Of a stretch of 25,087 nt of DNA, positions 8,764-16,523 are shown piece by piece (position 1 is the first letter of the stretch; every line of letters begins with the position of its first letter). The translations under genes and the position numbers were made by a program. Where the stretch lies: positions 1,906 through 26,992 of the forward strand of contig DUKR01000038.1 of assembly GCA_013329175.1 (NCBI GenBank), read 5' to 3'. Source of the stretch: Candidatus Woesearchaeota archaeon (GTDB lineage: Archaea; Nanobdellota; Nanobdellia; Woesearchaeales; UBA11716). The notes beneath the pieces are model-generated. The model had not been told where the DNA came from. It ran no database searches and saw only the letters and a program-made list of their open reading frames with translations.

Positions 8764-10039
8764 GATACGAAAGCAATTTATCCCTGTTTACAAATACTTT
8801 TTTCAATGCTTTTAGGAAAAGGCCAATGTGTTTTTTTTCGTTGGGATATTTACATAATGACGACACAACGAGATTTTTTTCCCACATAGACTCACTGGTT
8901 GGGCATATTCCTTTCTCATAAGACACCGCCGTAGGGTACTCTTTTGAACCAAAAGGAAAATCGGAGTTTGGGAAAATTTTTCTTTGCTGAAAAATTGAAA
9001 GAAGATGCAAGGGTTTCTGGTAGCCTTCATCTATCGGAAATCCTTCTGCTTTGATTGCTTTTGCAAACAGGCTCCTCGGTATGCCTGTCTTAGCTTGGTC
9101 ATAAAGGATAGGATAGAGGTAATAGACATGCCTAGTATCTTCAAGAACATGGCAAGGGGATAACCATGGAATATCCTTGAGCCCTAAGCTAAGGTATGCA
9201 GCAAGGTCTATCCGTATCTGATTCAAGTGGTCTATTTTCTTAAACTGCTCACTAGCTATTGCTGCATGCAATTCGCTCATACGGTAATTGCTCCCAAATA
9301 TTGGCTCATGCTTAATATCCATATCATCAAGCACATTTTCCCCATGGTTTCTCTTAAGTTGCGCCCGGAATGCATAGTGATTGTTGTTGGTAACAAGGAT
9401 GCCTCCCTCACCGCATTGAACAACCTTATGCACATTGAAGCTATATATGCCGATGTCTCCAATGGTCCCAAGGTGCTTCCCGTGATACATCCCCCCAGGA
9501 GCCTGTGCGGTATCCTCTATAATTTTCAGGCCATACCTCTTGGCAATAGATAAGAGGGCATCATACCTTGCAGAGCCTCCAAAGAGGTTTGTTACCATTA
9601 TTGCTTTGGTGTTTCTGGTAATGCGTTTTTCTACAGACTTAGGGTCAAGGCAGAAAGTATCCTCCTCAATATCTGCAAATACGGGGATTGCCATGTTCAT
9701 CAGGACTGCTGTTGCTGAGGCACACATCGTATACGGAGAAACAATGACTTCGTCCCCTGGCCCTATCCCCAGAGCACATACTGCAGCATCAAGGGCTGTT
9801 GTTGCTGAATTAAAAGAGACTGCATGCGCCACATTGAACTTTGAGCGAAATGCTTCTTCAAGTCTAAGGACTTCCTTCCCCCCAAGGAATCTTTCTCCTG
9901 CCCTTGCCAAGAAGCCTGAAAAAATCCCTTTCCTGATAACTGCAAGCGCTGCCTGCTCCTCTTCTTTCCCGTATGTAGAGGTTTTTGGCAAAGCATCCTT
10001 AAGTACTGTTTCCCCGCCTAACAATGCTAATGTTTCCAT
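8756..10039 (-). CDS. DegT/DnrJ/EryC1-family PLP-dependent sugar aminotransferase
   Basis: A 427-residue fold-type I aminotransferase that would convert a keto sugar to an amino sugar using glutamate. The PLP-binding lysine is K205 in YSFNVHKVVQCGEGG, the ring-stacking/phosphate region is SATTALDAA (78-86), and the aspartate contacting the PLP nitrogen is in EDTAQAPGG (D176). All key residues are present. The N-terminus is closer to the StsC/NtdA/AHBA-synthase-like branch than to PseC, so I do not call it PseC. It overlaps the Gfo/Idh dehydrogenase gene by 13 bases; this oxidoreductase plus aminotransferase pairing is the WbpB/WbpE or NtdC/NtdA arrangement, in which C3 is oxidised and then aminated. 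The actual carbon position is inference. Confidence 0.88.
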   Translation of the reverse strand: METLALLGGETVLKDALPKTSTYGKEEEQAALAVIRKGIFSGFLARAGERFLGGKEVLRLEEAFRSKFNVAHAVSFNSATTALDAAVCALGIGPGDEVIVSPYTMCASATAVLMNMAIPVFADIEEDTFCLDPKSVEKRITRNTKAIMVTNLFGGSARYDALLSIAKRYGLKIIEDTAQAPGGMYHGKHLGTIGDIGIYSFNVHKVVQCGEGGILVTNNNHYAFRAQLKRNHGENVLDDMDIKHEPIFGSNYRMSELHAAIASEQFKKIDHLNQIRIDLAAYLSLGLKDIPWLSPCHVLEDTRHVYYLYPILYDQAKTGIPRSLFAKAIKAEGFPIDEGYQKPLHLLSIFQQRKIFPNSDFPFGSKEYPTAVSYEKGICPTSESMWEKNLVVSSLCKYPNEKKHIGLFLKALKKVFVNRDKLLSYHG

Positions 10040-11088
10040 CTCGCTATTTCTCCATGGGGCTTTGGTATTTGTATAGAGTCCACAGTAAAAGGCAGTTGCG
10101 TTATCTTCCCGTCATGACCTGCTGAATGGACCAGAGCACTCAACAACTCAAGGGAAAGTAATCCTTCATTCCCTGAGCATAACGGATTTTTTTTCCTATG
10201 TATGCTGGTGAGAAGGTTCTGCAAAGCATCTCTGAACATGGTACGTGCAAACCGCTTTGTAAATATTTCCTTTTGCTGTGTTTCCATGACAATGGATCCG
10301 GTCACCTCGCCTCTGAATGTGGGGAAATACCTGTAATCATACTCATAAAATGGCCTGTTGAGTGTATCTACCCTGCCTTTTGACCCTATAATACAAAGGT
10401 CAAGGACAGAGACGCGTGAGCTATCGGAGGGGATAAGGTACACTGGCACTCCGCCTTCAAACTCAAGCCTTCCCTCTATGCTCCCTTTGTCACTGCCATA
10501 CCTGCCTGATACCCACAGGCATTTTCCAAATAAATAAAGAAGCAAGTCAAGAAGATGGGATCCGCATGTCGTAATTCCTCCGCTATAGGAGGCAGTGACA
10601 TAAGCAATGTCCCCAACCATAGCCTTAATCTTACTGTGCAGCTCCTGATAAAAGGGGTCATATCTCCTGAGAAAATTTATCATCAGCGTAACGTTCCTTT
10701 CTTTACATAGGGCTACCATCTCTTTTCCTTCTTTGAGGGTTGTGGCAATTGGTTTTTCGCACCATATTGCTTTGATGCAGCCAAAAGCCAATACCTGCTT
10801 TAAAATGGAATAGTGCGTAGAATCTGGTGTGCAGATGCTGACAATGTCAGGCTCTGCTGTAGCAAGTACAGTATGCAGATCTGCTGATGCATGCTGGATT
10901 CCGTACTCTTTTGCAAACCTTATTACCGTTTGTTCATCGGTATCACAGATGCCCTGCAAAGCAACATCCTGATTAGCTGCATAAGCATCAAAATGAGTAA
11001 TGGCGTAGGGGATATGATACCTTCTTAGTTGGAAGCCAATGTTGCCACATCCAATAATTACTGCCTTGTATTTCCTAGCTGTGTTCAT
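10027..11088 (-). CDS. Gfo/Idh/MocA-family NAD(P)-dependent sugar oxidoreductase
   Basis: A 353-residue two-domain dehydrogenase. The nucleotide-binding loop is IIGCGNIG (11-18) and the family motif EKP occurs at 111-113 in WCEKPIATT. In this family the EKP lysine acts in catalysis. The C-terminal half is the usual open beta-sheet substrate domain. It overlaps the acetyltransferase gene upstream by 14 bases and the aminotransferase downstream by 13, so the three are translated together. The likely job is oxidation of a nucleotide sugar or sugar phosphate to the keto form consumed by the aminotransferase, as WbpB does for UDP-GlcNAcA. No UDP-sugar 6-dehydrogenase (WbpA) is in this window, so the substrate is open. 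Confidence 0.85.
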   Translation of the reverse strand: MNTARKYKAVIIGCGNIGFQLRRYHIPYAITHFDAYAANQDVALQGICDTDEQTVIRFAKEYGIQHASADLHTVLATAEPDIVSICTPDSTHYSILKQVLAFGCIKAIWCEKPIATTLKEGKEMVALCKERNVTLMINFLRRYDPFYQELHSKIKAMVGDIAYVTASYSGGITTCGSHLLDLLLYLFGKCLWVSGRYGSDKGSIEGRLEFEGGVPVYLIPSDSSRVSVLDLCIIGSKGRVDTLNRPFYEYDYRYFPTFRGEVTGSIVMETQQKEIFTKRFARTMFRDALQNLLTSIHRKKNPLCSGNEGLLSLELLSALVHSAGHDGKITQLPFTVDSIQIPKPHGEIARWKH

Positions 11089-11614
11089 AGTCGCTGCGAA
11101 GAATGCTCATCCGTATGGCATTATAATATCTGTTATTCCGGTACACTTCTTCCCTGAGCACACCTTCCTTTTTGAATCCTGCTTTTTCGTAAGACTGTAA
11201 TGCCCTCTTGTTCTCTTCATTTACCCCAAGCCAGACTTTATTCAGATTAAGCCGCTCAAAAGCATAGGATACAACAAATACTGCTATAGCTGTACCGATT
11301 CCCCTGCCCCATAGCTTACGGTCCAATATAATACGAAACTCCGCAAATCTCGGCTGCCATTGTATCTCATACAATCCCACAAAGCCGTAAACCGTTCTTG
11401 CTTTCTTGTCAATAACTGCAAAGACTACATGCCTACCTGAGACTGCATCATCATATAGCTTTCCTATCTGCTCTCTGTTGCCGGGGTACAACCCATTAAC
11501 CATGTAATGGGTGACTTCATCATCATTGCATAGGCCGCACATGGCTGAAATGAAGATATCTTTCTCAATGCCTGCTAGAGCGAATTCCTTTTCCTCATGA
11601 TAATAGTCTTTCAT
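11075..11614 (-). CDS. GNAT-family N-acetyltransferase, likely amino-sugar N-acetyltransferase
   Basis: A 179-residue GNAT protein. The acetyl-CoA pyrophosphate loop is RKLWGRGIGTA (99-109), and the C-terminal NEENKRALQSYEKAGF segment is the usual motif B. Its general build matches RimJ/RimL-like and PseH-like enzymes that acetylate the 4-amino group of a UDP-amino sugar. Being first in an operon with oxidoreductase and aminotransferase genes, it probably acetylates the amine they install. A Shine-Dalgarno GGGGAGTGAT lies 5 bases before the ATG, and the TATA box is about 49 bases upstream, so this message has a short leader, unlike the leaderless genes nearby. Confidence 0.8.
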   Translation of the reverse strand: MKDYYHEEKEFALAGIEKDIFISAMCGLCNDDEVTHYMVNGLYPGNREQIGKLYDDAVSGRHVVFAVIDKKARTVYGFVGLYEIQWQPRFAEFRIILDRKLWGRGIGTAIAVFVVSYAFERLNLNKVWLGVNEENKRALQSYEKAGFKKEGVLREEVYRNNRYYNAIRMSILRSDYEHS

Positions 11615-11617
11615 CAG

Positions 11618-11667
11618 TAATCACTCCCCTTCGATAATTGTTGGTTGGTTGAAGCCATATTTAAATA
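11618..11667 (-). promoter_or_regulatory. TATA box and Shine-Dalgarno of the four-gene amino-sugar operon
   Basis: The palindrome TATTTAAATA at 11658-11667 lies about 49 bases before the ATG at 11614, predicting a leader of about 22 bases. A GGGGAGTGAT ribosome-binding sequence at 11620-11629 falls inside that leader, 5 bases from the ATG. The 83-base gap to the gene at 11698 holds nothing else I can identify. Confidence 0.7.
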
Positions 11668-11697
11668 TATAGAGAGCAATCGGTCAGAATTATAAAA

Positions 11698-12444
11698 TCA
11701 TAAGAACTTCTCAGCATCCTTAAGCCTGTGGTGGCTCTTCCATTTGTCGTTGATGGCGTTTAACCCAGGATGTTCTTTTAGGAGTTGGAGGATGTCATCA
11801 AGCAGGAAGACATCTTTCTTTTTGGAGAGTCTCCCGAATATTTCCCGTATCAACTGAAGGTCCTCCTCGTAATCAAGCGTTATCCGTATGTGCAAAAGCT
11901 TTTTTGGATAGGTCACATTCCCTATCTTGTTAGTAGAATGCTTGTGATACAGGCAGAATGGCCCAAGAGCCCTCATCTCAGGGTCTTTCACGGTTTCCCA
12001 TGCCTTCTCAAGGGCTTTAAAGGAGAAGATTTCAACATCCAGTCCATGGGGAAAGGTCTGCATCTGGTTGTTGCTCACATAGTCAAAATCGCCAGATTCA
12101 TAACAGGATATGACCTTGTCAGTCACCTGAGGATCAACAAGAGGGCAGTCTCCGGTAACCCTGACGACGCTATCAGCCCCATATGCCTTTGCAGCCTGAT
12201 ACAGCCTGTCAAGGAGATCATCCTCGCTTCCCCGATAGCAGCCGATACCATGCTCATGACAGAAGGATTCGACAGGGTCACAGTTAGGGTCATCTGATGT
12301 TGCTACAATTACCTTATCTACCTTCTTTGCGTGGCTGAGCCTGTGATAGAGATGCCAGAGATTTGGCTTGCCATTGATGTCCATCAGGACTTTATTTGGA
12401 AGTCTTGATGACCCCATGCGCGCCTGTATGATCGCGAGAATCAT
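11698..12444 (-). CDS. SpsF-type cytidylyltransferase, probable CMP-nonulosonate synthetase (copy 1)
   Basis: A 248-residue nucleotidyltransferase of the SpsF/COG1861 group, related to CMP-NeuAc synthetases. It would activate a nonulosonic acid with CTP. The signature IIQARMGSSRLPNKVL is at 5-20, followed by the acidic RVTGDCPLVDP at 95-105 and DYVSN near 120. The ATG at 12444 abuts the stop codon of the NeuB-like gene directly, so the synthase and its activating enzyme are translationally coupled. That makes this the more likely CMP-sugar synthetase of the two SpsF-type genes here. The gene is the last in its operon. Confidence 0.82.
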   Translation of the reverse strand: MILAIIQARMGSSRLPNKVLMDINGKPNLWHLYHRLSHAKKVDKVIVATSDDPNCDPVESFCHEHGIGCYRGSEDDLLDRLYQAAKAYGADSVVRVTGDCPLVDPQVTDKVISCYESGDFDYVSNNQMQTFPHGLDVEIFSFKALEKAWETVKDPEMRALGPFCLYHKHSTNKIGNVTYPKKLLHIRITLDYEEDLQLIREIFGRLSKKKDVFLLDDILQLLKEHPGLNAINDKWKSHHRLKDAEKFL

Positions 12445-13497
12445 CTACTTCACCATATCGAGGGTAATGATCTCCCCTTTTTTAAGAAATATTGCACTCT
12501 TCCTTCCAACGAGGTGTTCAGCTAATTTAGGAGGCAATGACCCTTCTGGAGCAGGCCTGAGTACGGTGAGCATGTCTTGCGATATTTTAATCCCTACTGC
12601 AATGTCCTTAGCAGCCCTTACGCATCTCCGTTGTAAAATTACCGTTTCTTTCTCCTCATTATACAATTCCTTTTTCTCAGTTCCAAGCGCTTTTTCCAAA
12701 AGTCTTACATCATCAACCATTTTTTTGAAATCTGAAAAATCCATTGCAAAAGGATGGTCTGGCCCATGTCTGTTCTTGTCATCGGTGAAATGCTTCTCAA
12801 TCATGCATCCGCCAAGAGCAAGCGTTCCCAAAGCCACAATGTCCCCTGGTGTATGGTCAGAATATCCCACCGGCACAGTGAATGCTTCTTTGAGCTTTAC
12901 CATAGCACGGATATTTGCATCATCAAAGGATGCAGGATAATTAGTTACACACTGTAGTAATATAAGCTGTTCATTACCTGATGATTTGATAGCATGTACC
13001 GCCTCCCTTATCTCCTGCATTGTGCTTGCCCCAGTTCCAAGAATGACCGGCTTGCCCTTTTTTGCTACATAGGAAAGAAAATCAAGCCAGGTGATATCTC
13101 CTGAGCCAATCTTGAAGGCAGGAATGCCTAAACTGTCAAGAAGGTCTGCGGCTTCATAATCATAGGGTGTTGAAAAATAAGTGATTCCTATCTGTTTGCA
13201 ATAGTCAAATAACCCTTTATTCCATTCGCGGGGGAATTCTGCGTCCTTGTATACTTCAAAAACAGGCTTGCTCCACTTAGCCTGGAACCCCATCTTCAGC
13301 CCTTCAAAGCCCTCACGCGATACTATTTTATCAGGCGTAAAACATTGAAATTTAACGGCATCTGCACCTGCTTTTTTAGCAAGATATATGAGCTTTTTTG
13401 CCCTTTCATAGCTTCCGTCAAAATTAGAGCCAATTTCAGCTACAGTATAAAAGGGTCCGCCATCCCCAACATACTTTTCGCCTACCTTTACCCGCAT
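12445..13497 (-). CDS. NeuB-family nonulosonic acid synthase with C-terminal SAF domain
   Basis: A 350-residue enzyme that would condense phosphoenolpyruvate with a 6-carbon amino sugar to give a nine-carbon sialic, pseudaminic or legionaminic acid. The barrel starts at AEIGSNFDGSYERAKKLI (20-37), then ADAVKFQCF near 45-53, FKIGSGD, and VGYSDHTPGDIVALGTLALG, all family hallmarks, with IEKHFTDD carrying metal/substrate residues. From about 288 to the end is an antifreeze-like SAF domain (RRCVRAAKDIAVG through LVGRKSAIF), which in NeuB closes over the partner active site. The length is that of PseI/LegI/NeuB. Which acid is made cannot be decided here. A PseB-like dehydratase and a Pse-type methylase in the window favour a pseudaminic-like product. 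The gene sits 5 bases after the GT2 gene, with a weak AGGA before its ATG. Confidence 0.9.
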   Translation of the reverse strand: MRVKVGEKYVGDGGPFYTVAEIGSNFDGSYERAKKLIYLAKKAGADAVKFQCFTPDKIVSREGFEGLKMGFQAKWSKPVFEVYKDAEFPREWNKGLFDYCKQIGITYFSTPYDYEAADLLDSLGIPAFKIGSGDITWLDFLSYVAKKGKPVILGTGASTMQEIREAVHAIKSSGNEQLILLQCVTNYPASFDDANIRAMVKLKEAFTVPVGYSDHTPGDIVALGTLALGGCMIEKHFTDDKNRHGPDHPFAMDFSDFKKMVDDVRLLEKALGTEKKELYNEEKETVILQRRCVRAAKDIAVGIKISQDMLTVLRPAPEGSLPPKLAEHLVGRKSAIFLKKGEIITLDMVK

Positions 13498-13502
13498 ATT
13501 TC

Positions 13503-14174
13503 CTATTTATTCAGGGAGTTTATATATTTTTTCAGGAGAATCAACCCTCTCAAAATTTTTAGGTTTGCGCTAAGCGTCCTGCCAAATCTTGGCGTGTCGG
13601 CTCTCTTTTTGAGATGTATTGGAACATTCCTAATGCGATAGCCTTTTTTTTTTGCGCCAAATACCAGTTGCGTTCCAATGGAAGGGAACGACTCAAAAAA
13701 GCCGAATTGCTCATAGACTGCCATGCTATATGCCTTCATTCCGCAAAGGGGGTCCTCTATGCCATGCTGCTTTCCGTATCGCCTGAATACAGTTTCCATA
13801 AATCTTGCCGCATATGGCCTTAAGCCGACTGTCACATCGGATGCCCCATTAATTATTGGAGCTATCAGCAAAGGAATATCTGATGCTAGGTGCTGACCGT
13901 CTGCATCAAGCGTAACTACAATTGCTGCTCCAAGTTTTTGCGCATGAGCAAATCCCGTATTAATGCTTTTACCATAGCCTACGTTTTTGGCATTGCGGAT
14001 TACTACTGCATATTTTTCAGAGAGCGAAGGGGTTGCATCAGAAGAATGGTCATCCACAACAATAATGCCATCAACGTATTTTTTTGTTTCGAACAGGACA
14101 GCTGCAATAGTACTCTCTTCGTTATATGCCGGAATAACGGCAAAAACATGCTTATGCTGTCGCTCTGAGCTCAT
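13503..14174 (-). CDS. Soluble Dpm1-like glycosyltransferase family 2 with an A10 tract
   Basis: A 223-residue GT2 enzyme without membrane helices. It has VIPAYNEES at 13-21, VVDDHSSD at 39-46 and LDADGQH at 89-95, then CGMKAYS near 144-150 as in the Dpm1/GtrB branch. It overlaps the RmlD-like gene upstream by 23 bases. Residues A174-K177 are coded by a run of ten A (13644-13653). One extra A would put a stop codon five codons on and remove about 42 C-terminal residues. The gene could transfer the first sugar to a polyprenyl phosphate; lacking an anchor, it must meet the membrane some other way. The product is unknown. Confidence 0.85.
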   Translation of the reverse strand: MSSERQHKHVFAVIPAYNEESTIAAVLFETKKYVDGIIVVDDHSSDATPSLSEKYAVVIRNAKNVGYGKSINTGFAHAQKLGAAIVVTLDADGQHLASDIPLLIAPIINGASDVTVGLRPYAARFMETVFRRYGKQHGIEDPLCGMKAYSMAVYEQFGFFESFPSIGTQLVFGAKKKGYRIRNVPIHLKKRADTPRFGRTLSANLKILRGLILLKKYINSLNK

Positions 14175-15054
14175 TGATATACCCCTGCTCGCGAAGGCTC
14201 CTGAATTGAAGCAAACCCTCCCTAATTGAATACACCTTTGTTTTTAGGAGTGCTGCTGATTTTTTAGCATTAAGACACATGTTCTTTGCTCTTGGTGCTT
14301 TAAAAGGGATTTCATCCATCATTGCTTGCCTGATAAGGGAAGGATCCATCTTAAATATTTCTGCTATACTCTCTGCGAACTGAAATTTTGAGCAGCACTC
14401 ACCTGCAATATGAAGCAGCCCATGATACTGGACGGAGTGGATTTCCAGAAGGGCATCAGCTAAATTATTTACTAGCAGTGGTGAAAAAAAGAGGTCAGTT
14501 ATTGCCTGAAAGGATATACCATTCTCAAGGTTATAGAGCATCCATTCAGCAAGGGAGTGCTTTTGTTTCCTGTTCCATCCATAGATGTTCGTTCGAATAA
14601 CTGTAGCTGAAGGCATGGTTGCAAGAATTATCTTTTCAGCCTCATGTTTTGTCTTTCCATAAACATTAAGGGGTTTAGGCTCATCTGATTCATCGTATCC
14701 TCCTTTCTTCCCATCAAAAACTGCATCTGTCGAAATATGGACAAAGTTGCTCTGTGAAAGCTGTGATGCAATCATCACGTTTTTTGCCCCTTCCACATTA
14801 ACTTTCCATGCATCATCAGGATACTCTTCACAATAATCAACATTGGTGAGTGCCGCACAGTGTATCACAAGATTGGGCCGTATTTGTACTATCTGGCATA
14901 TGTCGGAAGGGGAAAGAATATCAAGCTTTAGGTTAATGCAGCGATTTATGCTTGGAAAGTTCCTCCCGGTAGCATAAACAGTGTGGCCGGCAGAGTACAG
15001 CACACAGAGGTTTGAGCCAAGGAGCCCCTCTGCCCCTGTTATTAGAATATTCAT
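14152..15054 (-). CDS. RmlD-like SDR sugar reductase
   Basis: A 300-residue extended short-chain dehydrogenase of the RmlD/dTDP-4-dehydrorhamnose-reductase group, likely to reduce a keto nucleotide sugar with NAD(P)H. The nucleotide loop is ITGAEGLLGSN (4-14), catalytic serine/threonine lies in HISTDAVFDG, and YGKTK supplies the Y-x3-K pair; the family's TNVDYCE segment is present. I choose the ATG at 15054, which overlaps the preceding stop codon as ATGA and puts the Rossmann strand at the very N-terminus, over an upstream start at 15111. No RmlA, RmlB or RmlC gene is in the window, so this is not evidence for rhamnose. Confidence 0.83.
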   Translation of the reverse strand: MNILITGAEGLLGSNLCVLYSAGHTVYATGRNFPSINRCINLKLDILSPSDICQIVQIRPNLVIHCAALTNVDYCEEYPDDAWKVNVEGAKNVMIASQLSQSNFVHISTDAVFDGKKGGYDESDEPKPLNVYGKTKHEAEKIILATMPSATVIRTNIYGWNRKQKHSLAEWMLYNLENGISFQAITDLFFSPLLVNNLADALLEIHSVQYHGLLHIAGECCSKFQFAESIAEIFKMDPSLIRQAMMDEIPFKAPRAKNMCLNAKKSAALLKTKVYSIREGLLQFRSLREQGYINELRATA

Positions 15055-15806
15055 TGCCTTTTTCCACCAACCATTTTTTGCTCTACATGTGCGTTGATGT
15101 TCGCAATCCATGGATGCCTTTGTATCAGGTTAAGCACATCATCGGAGGTGAAATCCGCATTACTAGGGTACAAGTAAGCGTACACTTCCTTAATAAATTT
15201 CAAGTCATCCTCCTCATCAACAGTCCACCTTAAGGAAGACCTATCCGGATCCTGCTCTATGCAAAACGTATTAAATTCCTTTGGATGCCGCCTAATATAC
15301 CAAGTGACATGTTCTCTTTCCTCTGGCAGTTTTGCGATGTTCCACACTTTTTCAAGAGCAGAGAAACTGATGACTTCAACATCAAGCCCCCTTGGGAATG
15401 TCCTTCGCGTAAGGGTATTTGAAACATAATCATGCTTCCCCTTCAGGAATACAGTGATTACCCTATCAATAATGCCATGATCAATCAAAGGGCAGTCGGA
15501 GGTGATGCGTACCACAATGTCGGCTTTGGCATGGATTGCTGCCAGGTAATATCTGTCAAGGACGTCGTCCTCTGATCCTCGGAATACCGAGACATCTGGA
15601 TTGTATCCTGAAAGGAGTGAAACAACAGCATCATCCCCCCCCAACGTCGTCGTTGCAACAATGACTTTGTCAATAAATTTTGATTGGAGTACCCTGTCAA
15701 CAGTATGAAGAAGGAGCTCTTTTCCCTCCACTTTCTTCAATACCTTATTCGGAAGCCGTGAAGAGCCAGTTCTTGCCTGAATAATGCAGACTACATTATT
15801 TGCCAT
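15051..15806 (-). CDS. SpsF-type cytidylyltransferase (copy 2)
   Basis: A 251-residue protein of the same group as the gene at 11698-12444, with CIIQARTGSSRLPNKVL at 7-23, VFRGSEDDVLDRY near 74-86 and RITSDCPLIDH at 100-110. It is a paralogue and not a duplicate, since the two differ through most of their length. I choose the ATG at 15806 over a TTG at 15821 because it puts the nucleotide-binding strand at residues 4-10. It overlaps the methylase gene by 11 bases and the RmlD-like gene by 4. Having two cytidylyltransferases with one NeuB suggests that one activates a different acid or performs a different step. Confidence 0.8.
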   Translation of the reverse strand: MANNVVCIIQARTGSSRLPNKVLKKVEGKELLLHTVDRVLQSKFIDKVIVATTTLGGDDAVVSLLSGYNPDVSVFRGSEDDVLDRYYLAAIHAKADIVVRITSDCPLIDHGIIDRVITVFLKGKHDYVSNTLTRRTFPRGLDVEVISFSALEKVWNIAKLPEEREHVTWYIRRHPKEFNTFCIEQDPDRSSLRWTVDEEDDLKFIKEVYAYLYPSNADFTSDDVLNLIQRHPWIANINAHVEQKMVGGKRQ

Positions 15807-16461
15807 GGTGTGCCTTTTCAAGAAGAAATATCATATCAACATTGCTGTTGGAAATGTCCCTCAACGTTTTTTGCTTAAGCTCCCTAAGAAAAGGAAAATG
15901 CTTAATATAGAAGCTCTTATAATCCCCACGCCACAATTTACCTTCATGCCCCCTATATGTGCGTTGTTCAAAAGTATCGGAATAATACTCAAAACCCAAT
16001 ATGTACCGTTTTGTAACGCGAACTATTTCGCTAAGTGCCTTAAGTAAGTCATCAGGGTGTATGTGAATCAGGACATCACTAGTAGATACCATGTCAAAAA
16101 AATTGTCTTTATAAGGAATATCAAACGCACTTGCCTCAACAATATTGAATGTGGGTGACTTTTTTGCAATCTCAAGCGCTTTCTTATTGATGTCAATGCC
16201 CCAAAGGTCTGAAAATCCCATCCCCCTGAGAAGCTCAAGTTGCTTTCCTCTGTTACAGCCAACTTCAAGTATACGCAGACTTCGAGGCAAGTCTCCTAAG
16301 TATCCCTCATTTAGCGAATCTCGGGTTACCCCAAACTGTTGCATACACTCAGCATTGAAATCGCCTGAATTCCTTCGGGTATAGGCATCCCCAAAGTCCC
16401 CCTTCCAAAACTTCATCTGGCTTGTTTCGTGCATGATAACCTGATCAAATCCAGTTTTCAT
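15796..16461 (-). CDS. Pseudaminic-acid-biosynthesis-associated methylase
   Basis: A 221-residue SAM methyltransferase. The N-terminal FWKGDFGDAYTRRN (18-31) is the distinctive opening of the methylase family found beside pseudaminic acid genes, and motif I is ILEVGCNRG at 64-72 with GIDIN at about 88-92 as the acidic loop. DVLIHIHPDDL follows as motif II/III. It leads the six-gene minus-strand operon that holds NeuB and both cytidylyltransferases, so it probably methylates the nonulosonate or a biosynthetic intermediate. The family name comes from gene neighbourhood and the exact reaction is, as far as I know, not settled. Confidence 0.85.
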   Translation of the reverse strand: MKTGFDQVIMHETSQMKFWKGDFGDAYTRRNSGDFNAECMQQFGVTRDSLNEGYLGDLPRSLRILEVGCNRGKQLELLRGMGFSDLWGIDINKKALEIAKKSPTFNIVEASAFDIPYKDNFFDMVSTSDVLIHIHPDDLLKALSEIVRVTKRYILGFEYYSDTFEQRTYRGHEGKLWRGDYKSFYIKHFPFLRELKQKTLRDISNSNVDMIFLLEKAHHGK

Positions 16462-16464
16462 TGT

Positions 16465-16486
16465 AAATATAAAAGTTTTTATATTA
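16465..16486. promoter_or_regulatory. Divergent AT-rich promoter region between methylase and amidotransferase operons
   Basis: TATAAAAG at 16468-16475 (plus strand) and the rightward TTTTTATATT at 16476-16485 give TATA-like boxes for both directions. On the minus strand the AATATAAA sequence is about 23 bases from the ATG at 16461, which suits a leaderless start. On the plus strand the ATG at 16524 is 40-50 bases away, so that message has a leader that contains the 14-base tandem repeat. Confidence 0.5.
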
Positions 16487-16514
16487 TTCCCCTAAAACCA
16501 TTCCCCTAAAACCA
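16487..16514. repeat. Perfect 14-bp tandem duplication in the 5' leader of the amidotransferase gene
   Basis: TTCCCCTAAAACCA occurs twice head to tail (16487-16500, 16501-16514). With one copy removed, the upstream TATA-like sequence would lie about 26-36 bases from the ATG at 16524, the usual leaderless distance, so the duplication seems to have created the leader. Confidence 0.9.
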
Positions 16515-16523
16515 AAAAGCCCG

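Noticed and set aside
8756..10039. Assigning the DegT enzyme as PseC
   Set aside because: The N-terminal region and loop sequence fit the broader StsC/NtdA/AHBA-type group better, and it pairs with a Gfo/Idh enzyme, which PseC does not need.
9540..10076. 178-codon plus-strand open frame
   Set aside because: Lies fully antisense to the DegT aminotransferase gene and has no motif, promoter or ribosome-binding site; it is a shadow of that gene's codon bias.
11785..12297. 170-codon plus-strand open frame
   Set aside because: Antisense to the cytidylyltransferase gene, with no recognisable domain.
12368..12940. 190-codon plus-strand open frame
   Set aside because: Antisense across the NeuB and cytidylyltransferase genes, low-information protein; shadow frame.
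14152..15054. Evidence for dTDP-rhamnose synthesis
   Set aside because: An RmlD-like reductase alone is not enough; no RmlA, RmlB or RmlC is in the window.
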